DNA of 64,000 nucleotides. Source: Roseibium alexandrii DFL-11 (GTDB taxonomy: Bacteria; Pseudomonadota; Alphaproteobacteria; Rhizobiales; Stappiaceae). A program made the position numbers and the translations under genes. The stretch lies in NCBI RefSeq assembly GCF_000158095.2, contig NZ_CM011002.1:1627228-1691227 (forward strand), given 5' to 3'. The notes under the pieces are model-generated. The model ran no database searches, was not told the origin of the DNA, and was given only the letters and a program-made list of their open reading frames with translations. Shown piece by piece: positions 1 to 8,599 of the stretch (the first letter of the stretch is position 1; each line of letters starts with the position of its first letter).

Positions 1-1
1 C

Positions 2-145
2 GAGCCAAAGCGTGGGTACGCCTGGGTGAAGAAGGAAAATGACGCTTTTGAGGGCAAATCTGCCCTCGATGTCATGCTGCGCGGTGAAATGTCCGACCTT
101 GAAAGCCTGCGCCGCTGGCTGAACGCCGAGCGTGGGGTATGGTAG
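2..145 (+). CDS. C-terminal end of a MbcA/ParS/Xre-type antitoxin (5' truncated by the window)
   Basis: Reading frame 2 is open from the window edge to TAG at 143-145 and encodes about 47 residues ending in LRRWLNAERGVW. The stretch with DVMLRGEMSDLESLRRWL matches the C-terminal DUF2384 region of antitoxins that pair with RES-domain toxins. The start lies outside the window. Only 3 bp separate its stop from the ATG of the RES gene, as expected for a translationally coupled toxin-antitoxin operon in antitoxin-first order. The family assignment rests on this short tail and on the neighbour, so it is strong in context but not independently proved. Confidence 0.75.
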   Translation, partial: EPKRGYAWVKKENDAFEGKSALDVMLRGEMSDLESLRRWLNAERGVW

Positions 146-148
146 GCC

Positions 149-841
149 ATGCCACATATCCGGCGCGTAACGTGGGCGCGAACCTTTCGTATTATCCGCT
201 CCCTCTACCCTCCCATTGATTTGTTTGAAGACATCGCCGACCCAAAAGACTGGGAAGCTCTGGCTTCGGTCGAAGCAAAAACCAATCCGCGCGTGCGCGG
301 CGAAATCGGCGACCTTGGCAAAGTTCCGGTGCATCGCCGGATTTCAGGCCCCGGGGTCAGCTATGTCATGGCACCGTTTGTCCATTGCTCTCCGCTGAGA
401 CCCGGCCGGTTTTCCGATGGCAGCTACGGGATTTACTACGCGGGCAATTCAGAGGACGTGGCTCTCGCGGAGACGATTTATCATCACGCACGATTCATGG
501 CCTCAACACGCGAGGACGCCGGATGGACCTCTCAGTTCCGGCTTCTGGTTGGATCTGTCGACGCGGACCTGACAGACGTCAATGATCTGCCGGGTGTCCT
601 TCATGTTTCCGATTACAGTCTCTCCCAGAAGGCCGGCGCCGAGATCCGAGCCTCAGGCAGCGATGGCCTTGTCTGGAACAGCGTCCGGTGTCCGGGCGGT
701 GAATGTCTGGGCGCATTCTGGCCGGATGTCGTTTCGGTCCCTCTCCAATCCTCGCATTTCAGCTATCACTGGAGTGGAAACCGGGTTGATTTCATCAAAC
801 GCCTGAACACCGGCGAAGTCCTGGAAGTGACAGACCCGTGA
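149..841 (+). CDS. RES-domain toxin (NAD+-depleting toxin of a type II TA system)
   Basis: 230 aa, a normal length for RES proteins. The core is visible around residues 84-111: R87 in RPGRFSD, Tyr 96/97 in GIYYA, and E108 in ALAETIYH. These are the Arg, Tyr and Glu positions that line the active site in characterised RES toxins such as P. putida Res and M. tuberculosis MbcT, which consume NAD+ by hydrolysis or phosphorolysis. No signal peptide or membrane segment is seen, so the protein acts in the cytoplasm. The upstream partial gene is the cognate antitoxin, 3 bp away. Activity is inferred from the family; the catalytic residues look intact. Confidence 0.88.
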   Translation: MPHIRRVTWARTFRIIRSLYPPIDLFEDIADPKDWEALASVEAKTNPRVRGEIGDLGKVPVHRRISGPGVSYVMAPFVHCSPLRPGRFSDGSYGIYYAGNSEDVALAETIYHHARFMASTREDAGWTSQFRLLVGSVDADLTDVNDLPGVLHVSDYSLSQKAGAEIRASGSDGLVWNSVRCPGGECLGAFWPDVVSVPLQSSHFSYHWSGNRVDFIKRLNTGEVLEVTDP

Positions 842-1092
842 AGTCTGCCGCACGAAACCTGCCACTATTTGCTCGCGTTATTGGCAAGTCAATTTGCCTA
901 AAAATGATGCTTCTAACACCCAGAGTAATGTAATTTTAAAATACACGTAGATTCTCAAAACCCTCCCCTATGATTTCTTCAAACTAAACGACTTTGTGAC
1001 GCCGATATTATTTACTTTTTAAAGCTCAGACTTTTAACTTCTATAGGTGTTACCGGTTAATGCTTCCATAGCATGGTTGGATGAAGCAGTAG

Positions 1093-1908
1093 ATGTCAGA
1101 TCCAAAAGCAGCGAAGCGAATTGTGAGTGGCTTGTCACGTCGATGGCAAGCGGTCGTTGCTGCCGGTTTGCTTCTCACTGCAGCAGTGTCCAATGGGTCG
1201 CCGGTTCAAGCCGCGACCGCTTTTCCAGAACTCAAGCTTTTTTCAGAAGACTGGAAGCCCTACCACTATGTCGAAGATGACGTGGTCAAGGGTCAAACAG
1301 CCGATCTCTTGGAGAAGATCCTTGAAAAAGTTGGGTCAACCCAAACACGAGAGGACATTGTATTCCTTCCTTGGGCACGCGCATTTCGCGAAGCTCAGGT
1401 TGATGCGAACACGGTTCTGTTTTCCACGGGCCGGACGCCCGAACGGGAACGCCTGTTCAAATGGGCAGGCCCGATACTCAAGTTCGACTCCTATTTCATC
1501 GGCAAGAAGGAGCGGAACTTTGAAATCGAAAGGTCAGAAGACCTCCATCAATACAAGGTCGGCGTTGTAATTGATGGAGCCAGTGCGGTTTTTGCAAAGC
1601 GGCACGGTATTCCGGAAGAAAACACGACGTTCAACAGTCAAGGCATTTTCAATGTCAAAATGCTGGCCGCCGACCGGATCGATTTCATCCCGATCCAATG
1701 GAAAAACTTTGCAAGGCTCGCGACCAAGGCAGGGATAGACCCCACCGAGTTCGAACCGGTGTTTCTTGCCGATACTGTAAGCCTGAACTTCGCCTTCAAT
1801 CTGGAGACGGCCGATGGCGTCGTTGACCGCTTTCAGACAGCACTCGAAGACGTTCTTGGTCTTCAAGAACAGGCCAAGGGTGAGACACCCACGCGCGAAG
1901 TGAACTGA
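1093..1908 (+). CDS. Orphan periplasmic solute-binding protein, family 3-like (copy 1)
   Basis: 271 aa. A charged N-terminus and a hydrophobic stretch (about residues 18-40) ending in VQAATA form a signal peptide. The mature part has the fold signature of family-3 amino-acid binding proteins: LKLFSEDWKPYHY at the start, then FLPWARAF, TPERERLFKWAGP and a second-lobe GVVIDGAS segment. No permease or ATPase gene is near. Two further SBPs lie at 13.7-15.3 kb and a paralogous pair at 30.6-32.4 kb, so the protein may serve as a sensor input or lend itself to a distant transporter. Ligand unknown. The ribosome site is weak, so the start (ATG at 1093) is not certain. Confidence 0.75.
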   Translation: MSDPKAAKRIVSGLSRRWQAVVAAGLLLTAAVSNGSPVQAATAFPELKLFSEDWKPYHYVEDDVVKGQTADLLEKILEKVGSTQTREDIVFLPWARAFREAQVDANTVLFSTGRTPERERLFKWAGPILKFDSYFIGKKERNFEIERSEDLHQYKVGVVIDGASAVFAKRHGIPEENTTFNSQGIFNVKMLAADRIDFIPIQWKNFARLATKAGIDPTEFEPVFLADTVSLNFAFNLETADGVVDRFQTALEDVLGLQEQAKGETPTREVN

Positions 1909-1933
1909 CGGGTTGGCCATCCCTCAAGATGCT

Positions 1934-1951
1934 AAGGGTCTTTCGGCCCTT
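1934..1951 (+). terminator. Weak hairpin after the SBP gene
   Basis: AAGGGTC and GGCCCTT form a 7-bp stem (with one G-U pair) around a TTTC loop, 26 bp past the SBP stop codon. Only two to three T residues follow, so termination is likely to be incomplete. Confidence 0.35.
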
Positions 1952-2137
1952 TGCCTTCTCCTCACGGTGGGCCAATCCAGGGGTCCGATGTCTTTCCAAT
2001 TGAAAGACCTGGTTATCGGTTCGAAGTCGCGCACCCGGGCCCTGTGATTGAAACTGCCCAAGACGATTGAAGTGCTCAGGGAATCGCCCGAGACTTAACG
2101 CCTACCGTTAGGGCACGAACCAACAGGTGAGACCGGC

Positions 2138-3727
2138 ATGCACTTTGAAGTCTTTGCGATCGGAACAGCGTTCGTGTTCGGCCTTGCTGTCAGGCAGGTG
2201 GGCCTCCCGCCCCTAGTCGGTTTTCTTGCTGCAGGCTTTTTCATCAACTTGATCGGACCGCGCTTTGGCATGCCCGGTGAAACGGGTCCAATTCTTGAAT
2301 ACATCGCAGAACTCGGCGTTCTGATGCTGCTGTTCACCATCGGTCTGAAAATGAAGTTGCGGCAGATCACCGAACCGCAAGTGGTTGGCGGCGCGCTGAT
2401 CCACTTTATCGTGTCCATTGGTGTATTCACACCGATCATTTGGCTGCTCTTCACATCCGAATGGATGGGTGCGCTGCTTGTTGGCATCGCCCTCGCCTTT
2501 TCCTCCACCGTGCTGTCGGCAAAAATCCTTGAGGCCAAGCGCGAACTTGGAACATTCCATGGGCGGACCGCCATCGGCATCCTGATCGTGCAAGACATTA
2601 TCGCGCTGGTGGTTTTGGCTATCTTCGCAGGCAAGCTGCCAGGCCCATGGGCTCTTTTAATTTTCGCGACGCCGTTGCTGAGGCCAGTCCTGTTCAAGTT
2701 GCTAGATCTTGCCGGGCACGACGAAGTCTTGTTGTTGGCCGGCATGATGCTCAGCCTTGTGATCGGCGGTGTCGGTTTCGAGATCATCGGATTGAAAGGC
2801 GAGATCGGTGCCCTCGTTATGGGGCTTCTGCTCTCCGGTCATCCCCGGGCGGGTGAGTTGTCCAGCTCACTTTGGGCGCTCAAGGAAGTATTCCTGATCG
2901 GCTTCTTCCTGTCGATCGGAATGTCCGGGCTGCCGGACTGGAATGCGATCATCTTTGCGTTGGTTCTGGCAGCACTGTTGCCCGTCAAAGGCATCCTGTT
3001 TTTTGCCGTCCTGATCGCTTTCAAACTCCGGGCAAGAACCTCCTTCGTCACCGCCTTGTCGCTAACCGCCTATAGTGAATTCGGCTTGATCGTCGCAGCC
3101 GGGATCCCCGCCGCTCAGGACTATCTCGTCCCTCTTGCGATTGCCGTGTCGGTGTCCTTCCTGATTGCAGCGCCCCTCAATCGCTTCGCGCACCAGATCT
3201 TCGAAAGGTTCGAACCTCAATTGCAACGGTTTGAACTGTCGACGCGTCACCCGGACGAACAACCCAAAGACCTTGGAGACGCGGACATCCTGGTATTCGG
3301 GATGGGGCGCACCGGGACCGCCGCATACAATGCTCTCATTGAAAAAGGACATCGCCCAATCGGTCTGGATGCGGATATCTACAAGGTCGAGGGACATGCC
3401 GAGGCTGGCCGAAATGCAATCTTTGCAGACGCAGAAGACAGCAATTTCTGGAACAGCGTCGACCTCACCAAGATCACCGCCGCCGTCTTGGCGATGGACG
3501 ATCTCGAGGCCAAACTGATCGCAGCACGCATGCTGCGGGCCAGTGGCTTTTCCGGCACGATCGTCAGCCATGCCCTGCATGCCGATCATGTGGCACAAAT
3601 CACCGAAGCCGGGGCGGACCAAACCTATCTGACCATGCAGGAAGCCGGGCAAAGCCTTGCCATTCATGCCCTTGAAACAACCGGTTCTGAAAACGCCGCG
3701 GATGGAGAAAGGGCAGCACCGGCCTAG
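2138..3727 (+). CDS. KefB-type cation:proton antiporter (CPA2) with C-terminal NAD-binding domain
   Basis: 529 aa. Residues 1 to about 360 are a Na+/H+ exchanger-type membrane domain with a dozen or so hydrophobic segments. From about residue 385 a Rossmann/TrkA-N (RCK) domain begins with ILVFGMGRTG, followed by acidic residues at the end of the second strand (GLDAD). This arrangement is typical of KefB/KefC-like or YbaL-like K+/H+ antiporters gated by a nucleotide or thiol adduct. Whether glutathione adducts gate this one cannot be told. ATG at 2138 is preceded by a purine-rich GGTGAGA. The TAG stop is part of the CTAG end of the palindromic repeat that follows. Confidence 0.85.
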   Translation: MHFEVFAIGTAFVFGLAVRQVGLPPLVGFLAAGFFINLIGPRFGMPGETGPILEYIAELGVLMLLFTIGLKMKLRQITEPQVVGGALIHFIVSIGVFTPIIWLLFTSEWMGALLVGIALAFSSTVLSAKILEAKRELGTFHGRTAIGILIVQDIIALVVLAIFAGKLPGPWALLIFATPLLRPVLFKLLDLAGHDEVLLLAGMMLSLVIGGVGFEIIGLKGEIGALVMGLLLSGHPRAGELSSSLWALKEVFLIGFFLSIGMSGLPDWNAIIFALVLAALLPVKGILFFAVLIAFKLRARTSFVTALSLTAYSEFGLIVAAGIPAAQDYLVPLAIAVSVSFLIAAPLNRFAHQIFERFEPQLQRFELSTRHPDEQPKDLGDADILVFGMGRTGTAAYNALIEKGHRPIGLDADIYKVEGHAEAGRNAIFADAEDSNFWNSVDLTKITAAVLAMDDLEAKLIAARMLRASGFSGTIVSHALHADHVAQITEAGADQTYLTMQEAGQSLAIHALETTGSENAADGERAAPA

Positions 3728-3936
3728 AGCATCGTGCGTTCAGGAAAACGCACACAGATGCCCGACCACTTAAAATCGATCAGCTATTGGATGTTCAACA
3801 GAACCCGGTTGAACATCCGCCGACCTCGTCCCAGATCAGCGGGCGTTAAATCAGGATCGATTTCACGCCCAAGGCTGATCGCTTTTAAGTGGTCGAGCAT
3901 CTTTGGGCGTTTCAAACAAAACACCCGATGATCTAG
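3724..3936. repeat. CTAG-bounded, multi-branched palindromic repeat element (about 213 bp)
   Basis: The ends CTAGAGCATCG (3724) and CGATGATCTAG (to 3936) are inverted repeats with one mismatch. Inside are: a hairpin GTGCGTT...AACGCAC; a long inverted repeat of about 28-bp arms with two mismatches (arms contain GACCACTTAAAA, about 3758-3785 and 3875-3902); inside that a perfect 11-bp stem GGATGTTCAAC/GTTGAACATCC and a GGGCGTTAAAT/ATTTCACGCCC stem; and near the right end a GGGCGTTT/AAAACACCC stem. The whole can fold as a branched cloverleaf. It supplies the kefB-like stop codon and lies downstream of both convergent genes (antiporter and cydB). It may act as a two-way terminator or be a non-autonomous mobile repeat; neither is shown. 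Confidence 0.75.
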
Positions 3937-3957
3937 TCCTGCCCCTCTTAGTGACAA

Positions 3958-4968
3958 TTAATCGTAGCGCAATTCCGTCGCCTTGCCGCGGAAGACGGTG
4001 TAGGCGAGGATTGTGTAGCCGATGATCACCGGCAGCACGAACAAGGCTCCCACCAGAATGATAAACAGGCTTTCGGGGGCGCTTGCGCTTTCATAAAGGG
4101 TCAGCTGTTCCGGCACCACGTAGGGGTAGAAGGAATAAGCGAGACCTGCGAATGCCAGGAGGAACAGGCTAGCCGTTGCCGTGAATGGCACCCACGCCCA
4201 CTTGTCGTCTTTCGCCGGCAGGTGCTGCAGCGCTGTGTACAGGATGAACACCAAAAGGGCCGACATCAACGGCAGGGGCGCCAGCAGGATCATCGAGGGG
4301 AATGAGAACCATTTTTCAAAGATCCGTTCGCTCACCAACGGGCTTGCCAGCGAGATCGCCCCAAAGCCCAAGACCACACCCCAAAGCCGCGTCCGCGCCC
4401 AACGGATCGCCTTCATCTGCAAGGTGCCTTCGGATTTGATGATCAGCCAGGTCGCACCGATAAAGCCGTAACCAGCCGTCAGACAGAGCGCGGTCAATAC
4501 GCCGAAAGCGACTGTTGCTGGAGTGTGTTCCAGGCCCATGATGTAGAGGCCGAGCATATACCCCTGCGCGAGCGAGGCTGACATAGAGCCAAAGAAGAAC
4601 GCCTGGTTCCAGCGATGCTTCTGCTTGCCGGTGGTCTTTGCGCGAAACTCGAACGCAACGCCGCGCAAAATGAGCCCGATCAGCATGACTGCCACGGGGA
4701 GGTAAAGCGCGGTCAGGATCACGCCGTGGGCGACCGGAAAGGCCACAAGCAACAGCCCCACCGCGAGCACCAGCCAGGTTTCATTGGCATCCCAAAAGGG
4801 GCCAATCGCCGCGATCATGCGATCTTTTTCTTGCTCATCCCCCAAGGGCAGAAGAATGCCCACCCCAAGGTCAAAGCCGTCGAGCACGACATAGACGAGG
4901 ATCGAGATGCCCATGAGAGCGGCGAAGGCCAGCGGCAACCAGACGGTTGGATCACCAAAAAAGGTCAT
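3958..4968 (-). CDS. cydB: Cytochrome bd-type quinol oxidase subunit II
   Basis: 336 aa membrane protein beginning MTFFGDPTVWLPLAFA, with the conserved early segment YVVLDGFDLGVG and the DANETWLV motif around residue 60, both diagnostic of CydB. It is partner to CydA, encoded 6 bp upstream on the same strand, and together they reduce O2 to water in the inner membrane using quinol. No small CydX-like reading frame is seen after it; the downstream space is taken by the palindromic repeat. Length is that of the short cyanide-insensitive (CioB-like) branch. Confidence 0.93.
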   Translation of the reverse strand: MTFFGDPTVWLPLAFAALMGISILVYVVLDGFDLGVGILLPLGDEQEKDRMIAAIGPFWDANETWLVLAVGLLLVAFPVAHGVILTALYLPVAVMLIGLILRGVAFEFRAKTTGKQKHRWNQAFFFGSMSASLAQGYMLGLYIMGLEHTPATVAFGVLTALCLTAGYGFIGATWLIIKSEGTLQMKAIRWARTRLWGVVLGFGAISLASPLVSERIFEKWFSFPSMILLAPLPLMSALLVFILYTALQHLPAKDDKWAWVPFTATASLFLLAFAGLAYSFYPYVVPEQLTLYESASAPESLFIILVGALFVLPVIIGYTILAYTVFRGKATELRYD

Positions 4969-4974
4969 TTTGTC

Positions 4975-6351
4975 TTACTCCGCCGGGACGAGGGCCACTT
5001 GGGCAGCACCAGAGTGCGGCCTTGTATCTTCAGGGTTGCTCGCTTTGCGGGCCAGCCGGAAGATGACTGTGATGTAGGCCACCAGCAGAACCGCATAGAC
5101 GATCAGGTAAGCGGCAAGGGTTGTCGCAACCATGGGCGCCGGGACATCCGCAACAGCCGCCTCGGTTGTCAGGACACCTTGAACCAGCCAGGGCTGACGG
5201 CCGATTTCCGTGGTGTACCAGCCTGCGAGTGTTGCCAGCCAGCCGGAAAAGGTCATGCCAACGAGGCCACGCAGCAACCACGGGTTCAAGCCGTCCACAC
5301 CGCTGTTCCGGCGCATCATGATGACAGTCGCCCAGCTCATGACGAGCATCAGTACACCTGTCCCAACCATCACGCGGAAGGACCAGAAGACCGGGGCCAC
5401 TGGCGGGTGAAGCGCGGTTCCATCCTCGGCATAAAAATCGTTCAGGCCCGGAACCACACCAGCCGGATCGTGTTTGAGGATGAGCGACGCGCCGCTCGGA
5501 ATGCCGATCTCAAAATCGTTCTGTCGCTTCTCCTCGTCCGGGAGGGCGAAGAGCAAAAGCGGAACGTGAGACGAGGTATCCCAGTTGCCTTCCATGGCCG
5601 CGACCTTCTGCGGCTGGTTCTCCAGTGTATTGAGGCCATGCAGATCACCTGCATAGATCTGTACCGGGATAAGGATAGCAGCCATCCACGCGCCGGTTTT
5701 GAAGGTCACGCGAACACCTTTGGACTGATCGCCGATCAAACGGCGGAACGCCGAGATGCCAAGAATGAGGAAGGCAACGGTCAAGCCGCTTGCGAGCAGC
5801 ATGTGCGCCAACCGGTAGGGCATGGACGGGTTGAAAATGATCGCCCACCAATCTGTGGCATGCACGATCCCATCGCGCAGCTCAAAACCGGTCGGTGTAT
5901 GCATCCAGGAATTCAGGACAAGGATCCAAAACGCGCTGACGGTGGTTCCGAACGCGACAAGAAAGGTTGCAAGCGTGTGCAGCCAATTCGGGACGCGCGA
6001 AGCCCCAAACAGCATGATCCCAAGGAAGGCCGCCTCAAGGAAGAAGGCTGTCAGAACTTCGTATGCGAGCAGCGGACCGGCGACGTTGCCGACCGTTTCC
6101 ATGAAGCCCGGCCAGTTGGTGCCGAACTGGAAGCTCATCGTGATGCCGCTTACAACACCGAGGCCAAAAGAGAGGGCAAAGATCTTTACCCAGAACATGT
6201 ATGCCGCCATCCAGCGGTCATCCCCGGTCGCGTTGAACCTCAGTTTGAAGAACAGCAGAACCCACCCCAGCGCGATGGTGATCGTCGGGAACAGGATGTG
6301 GAACGAGATGTTGGCCGCAAACTGGATACGGCTGAGAAGAAGTTCTTCCAT
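4975..6351 (-). CDS. cydA: Cytochrome bd-type quinol oxidase subunit I (short Q-loop, CioA-like)
   Basis: 458 aa from the chosen start MEELLLSRIQF, which aligns with normal CydA N-termini and has GGGAAAGAG just upstream; a GTG at 6420 would add 23 unlikely residues. Visible features: the heme b595 ligand His in ANISFHILFP, the quinol-loop segment QPQKVAAMEG, and the invariant GWYTTEIGRQPW. The quinol loop lacks the long C-terminal insertion of the E. coli enzyme, so this belongs to the short Q-loop group that includes cyanide-insensitive oxidases. Co-transcribed with cydB. A perfect palindrome about 200 bp upstream (6545-6563) is a candidate operator. No convincing FNR box was found. Confidence 0.93.
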   Translation of the reverse strand: MEELLLSRIQFAANISFHILFPTITIALGWVLLFFKLRFNATGDDRWMAAYMFWVKIFALSFGLGVVSGITMSFQFGTNWPGFMETVGNVAGPLLAYEVLTAFFLEAAFLGIMLFGASRVPNWLHTLATFLVAFGTTVSAFWILVLNSWMHTPTGFELRDGIVHATDWWAIIFNPSMPYRLAHMLLASGLTVAFLILGISAFRRLIGDQSKGVRVTFKTGAWMAAILIPVQIYAGDLHGLNTLENQPQKVAAMEGNWDTSSHVPLLLFALPDEEKRQNDFEIGIPSGASLILKHDPAGVVPGLNDFYAEDGTALHPPVAPVFWSFRVMVGTGVLMLVMSWATVIMMRRNSGVDGLNPWLLRGLVGMTFSGWLATLAGWYTTEIGRQPWLVQGVLTTEAAVADVPAPMVATTLAAYLIVYAVLLVAYITVIFRLARKASNPEDTRPHSGAAQVALVPAE

Positions 6352-6671
6352 GGCTCTTTCCCGGCCCGAAGGCCTGGTTGTGGTTGATCGCTGACTCATC
6401 ATATGGATCAGGGATTTCACCTACTCAATGTGAATCCGGTGAAGTGCGGCGACACGCCATGCGGCAGCCGGTCACATGCGATTTTTCAACGCTAGCAATG
6501 TTTTGGTACGGGGCCACCGGTGTCGGCACGCACCACCTCCCTTGAAATAACGTTGCGTTATTTTCACCCTTCCCAACGAACGGAAGTTGCGCATAAACTG
6601 TGCACGTGCGCTGAAAATTGCTTTGGTGACACATTGGCACGTTCCCATCACCTCACGGATTGCGAGGTTCC
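6352..6671. other. Divergent intergenic region between cydA and the sulfatase gene
   Basis: About 320 bp carrying the start regions of two divergent genes. Apart from the palindrome at 6545-6563 no clear -35/-10 pair or structured RNA was recognised. Confidence 0.5.
6545..6563. promoter_or_regulatory. Perfect palindrome, candidate operator
   Basis: AAATAACG-TTG-CGTTATTT is a perfect 8-bp inverted repeat with a 3-bp spacer, flanked by TG and CA so that the symmetry extends with one extra base. The spacing suits a dimeric helix-turn-helix protein. It lies between divergent cydA and the sulfatase gene and could control either. No regulator gene is adjacent, so the binding protein is unknown. 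Confidence 0.5.
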
Positions 6672-8297
6672 ATGCATTCTCTGAATATCTCCAAGCGATT
6701 GAAGGTTTTGACTCTTTCTCTCGTTCCCCTGGCTGTCACCGGGATGACCCCGGCAGCAGCACAGGACACAAAGCCCAATATCCTGGTCATCTGGGGTGAC
6801 GATATCGGGCAATCGAACATCTCCGCCTACACCTTCGGCCTTATGGGCTATCAAACGCCCAACATCGACCGAGTTGCCAAGGAAGGCGTAATGTTCACCG
6901 ACTACTATGCCGAACAGTCGTGTACTGCCGGCCGGTCGTCCTTCATCATGGGGCAATCCGTGTTCCGCACCGGGCTCTCCAAAGTTGGGCTGCCGGGTGC
7001 AGACGAAGGCATGCAGATTGAAGATCCGACCATTGCAGCGCTTCTGAAAGATGAAGGCTACGCGACCGGACAGTTCGGCAAAAATCACTTGGGTGACAGG
7101 GACGAACACCTGCCGACCAACCACGGTTTCGACCAGTTTTTCGGTAATCTCTATCACCTGAACGCCGAAGAGGAGCCCGAAAACGAGGACTACCCGCGCG
7201 ATGCAGTTCTGCCGGATGGCCGCACGTTCCTGGAGGCCTTTGGTCCGCGCGGCGTGATCCGCTCTTCTGCTTCTTACGATGGCGGCACGGTAACTCAGGA
7301 CATTGAAGATACCGGCCCGCTCAACATCGAACGCCAAAAGGTCGTCGACGATGAAACGTCAGAAGCTGCGCTTGCCTTCATTGAGGAAAAGACAGCCGAA
7401 GGCACGCCGTGGTTTGTCTGGTGGAACGGCACTCGAATGCACTTCCGAACCCACGTCAAAGATGAGATGCGTGAAACCGCGAACGGTCTGACCGATGGCG
7501 TTGCGGATGAATACACCGCCGGCATGATCGAGCACGATATGCACATAGGTCAGTTCCTCGACAAGCTCGATGATCTTGGTATCGCAGACAACACCATTGT
7601 ATTTTATTCCACCGACAATGGCCCGCACATGAACACCTGGCCTGATGCGGGAATGACCCCGTTCTGGGGCGAGAAAAACACTCAGTGGGAAGGCGCATGG
7701 CGAGTACCGGCGATGGTACGCTGGCCGGGGCAGATACAGCCGGGCACGGTGTCGAACGAGATTGTCCATCACATGGACTGGCTGCCGACCTTCCTGGCTG
7801 CGGCGGGCAACGAGACCGTGAAAGAAGACCTGCTTGAAGGCGTGTCCTCGGACACAATGGGCCGGGATTACCGGGTACATCTCGACGGATACAACATCCT
7901 GCCGCTCTTACAGGGTGAAGTGGAGGAAAGCCCGCGCGACGAGATTTTCTACTTCACTGACGATGGCGATCTGGCCGCGCTTCGTTACGCCAATTGGAAA
8001 ATCACGTTCCTGGAACAGAAAGCCTGGGCAACCTTCCGCGCCTGGATGGAGCCCTTAACCCCGCTCCGCGTCCCCTTGATCACCAACTTGCGCCGCGATC
8101 CTTATGAGCGCGCCTACCGGACATCCAACACCTATTATGACTGGATGATTGACCGGGCTTATTTGCTTGTTCCGGCGCAGCAATATGTTGGCAAGTTCCT
8201 GGCAACCTTCCAGGAATATCCGCCGCGCCAAGAAGCTGCGTCCTTCAGTCTCGATAAAGTGATGGAAAAGCTGAGTCAGCCTGGCGGGGCGCAATAG
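6672..8297 (+). CDS. Secreted sulfatase (arylsulfatase family, formylglycine type)
   Basis: 541 aa from ATG 6672, which follows GCGAGG; a TTG at 6660 is the less likely alternative. A signal peptide (about residues 1-30, ending AAAQD) sends it to the periplasm. Metal-binding WGDD is at 41-44. The key Cys is C84 in SCTAGRSS, fitting the C-x-A-x-R variant of the sulfatase signature in which Cys is converted to formylglycine. GTRMHF, FYSTDNGPH and WRVPAMVRWPG motifs follow in the usual order. The maturase is not in the window. It hydrolyses sulfate esters; the substrate cannot be read. A hairpin and then a small coiled-coil gene and a phosphatase of the same superfamily follow. Confidence 0.9.
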   Translation: MHSLNISKRLKVLTLSLVPLAVTGMTPAAAQDTKPNILVIWGDDIGQSNISAYTFGLMGYQTPNIDRVAKEGVMFTDYYAEQSCTAGRSSFIMGQSVFRTGLSKVGLPGADEGMQIEDPTIAALLKDEGYATGQFGKNHLGDRDEHLPTNHGFDQFFGNLYHLNAEEEPENEDYPRDAVLPDGRTFLEAFGPRGVIRSSASYDGGTVTQDIEDTGPLNIERQKVVDDETSEAALAFIEEKTAEGTPWFVWWNGTRMHFRTHVKDEMRETANGLTDGVADEYTAGMIEHDMHIGQFLDKLDDLGIADNTIVFYSTDNGPHMNTWPDAGMTPFWGEKNTQWEGAWRVPAMVRWPGQIQPGTVSNEIVHHMDWLPTFLAAAGNETVKEDLLEGVSSDTMGRDYRVHLDGYNILPLLQGEVEESPRDEIFYFTDDGDLAALRYANWKITFLEQKAWATFRAWMEPLTPLRVPLITNLRRDPYERAYRTSNTYYDWMIDRAYLLVPAQQYVGKFLATFQEYPPRQEAASFSLDKVMEKLSQPGGAQ

Positions 8298-8315
8298 TCC
8301 TTGGTTAAACGGAAT

Positions 8316-8335
8316 GGGGCGTCTTAGGATGCCCC
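8316..8335 (+). terminator. Hairpin between the sulfatase and the small coiled-coil gene
   Basis: GGGGCGTC-TTAG-GATGCCCC forms an 8-bp stem with one G-U pair, 19 bp after the sulfatase stop. The run GTTCTTA follows, a poor T tract, so this may reduce rather than stop transcription into the next two genes. Confidence 0.45.
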
Positions 8336-8360
8336 GTTCTTAGTATTTGGAGGCCGAGAA

Positions 8361-8597
8361 ATGCCGGACATCAAAGACATCGTGAATGAGCTGAAACAGA
8401 CCCGCGACGAGGTTAAACTGAAAATCCATCTGGGCAGCAAAGAGCTCCAGGAGGAATGGGACGAGCTGGAGAAGAAATGGGACAGTTTCGAAGCGGAAGC
8501 CAAACTCGGCGAATCCGCTCAGAACATCAGTGAAGCTACCTCCTTGCTTGGCGACGAGCTGTCCAAAGCCTTCAAGAAAATCAGGTCTGCACTTTGA
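8361..8597 (+). CDS. Small acidic coiled-coil protein, function unknown
   Basis: 78 aa, almost all helix-forming and charged (ELKQTRDEVKLKIH, ELQEEWDELEKKWDSF), with no signal peptide, cysteine or membrane segment. Heptad spacing of Leu/Ile/Val suggests a coiled coil or helical bundle. GGAGG stands 9 bp before the ATG, a strong ribosome site. Its TGA overlaps the start region of the alkaline phosphatase gene, so the two are translationally coupled. The family was not recognised. The position between two exported hydrolases suggests a shared operon but says little about function. Confidence 0.75.
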   Translation: MPDIKDIVNELKQTRDEVKLKIHLGSKELQEEWDELEKKWDSFEAEAKLGESAQNISEATSLLGDELSKAFKKIRSAL

Positions 8598-8599
8598 TC

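Noticed and set aside
4615..6387. 590-codon open frame opposite cydB/cydA
   Set aside because: The product is rich in His, Gln, Arg and Asp with no motif; it is the complement of two well-conserved membrane proteins in GC-rich DNA.
6352..6671. FNR/Anr box upstream of cydA
   Set aside because: TTGAT and ATCA-like pieces occur, but no TTGAT-N4-ATCAA with correct spacing was found.
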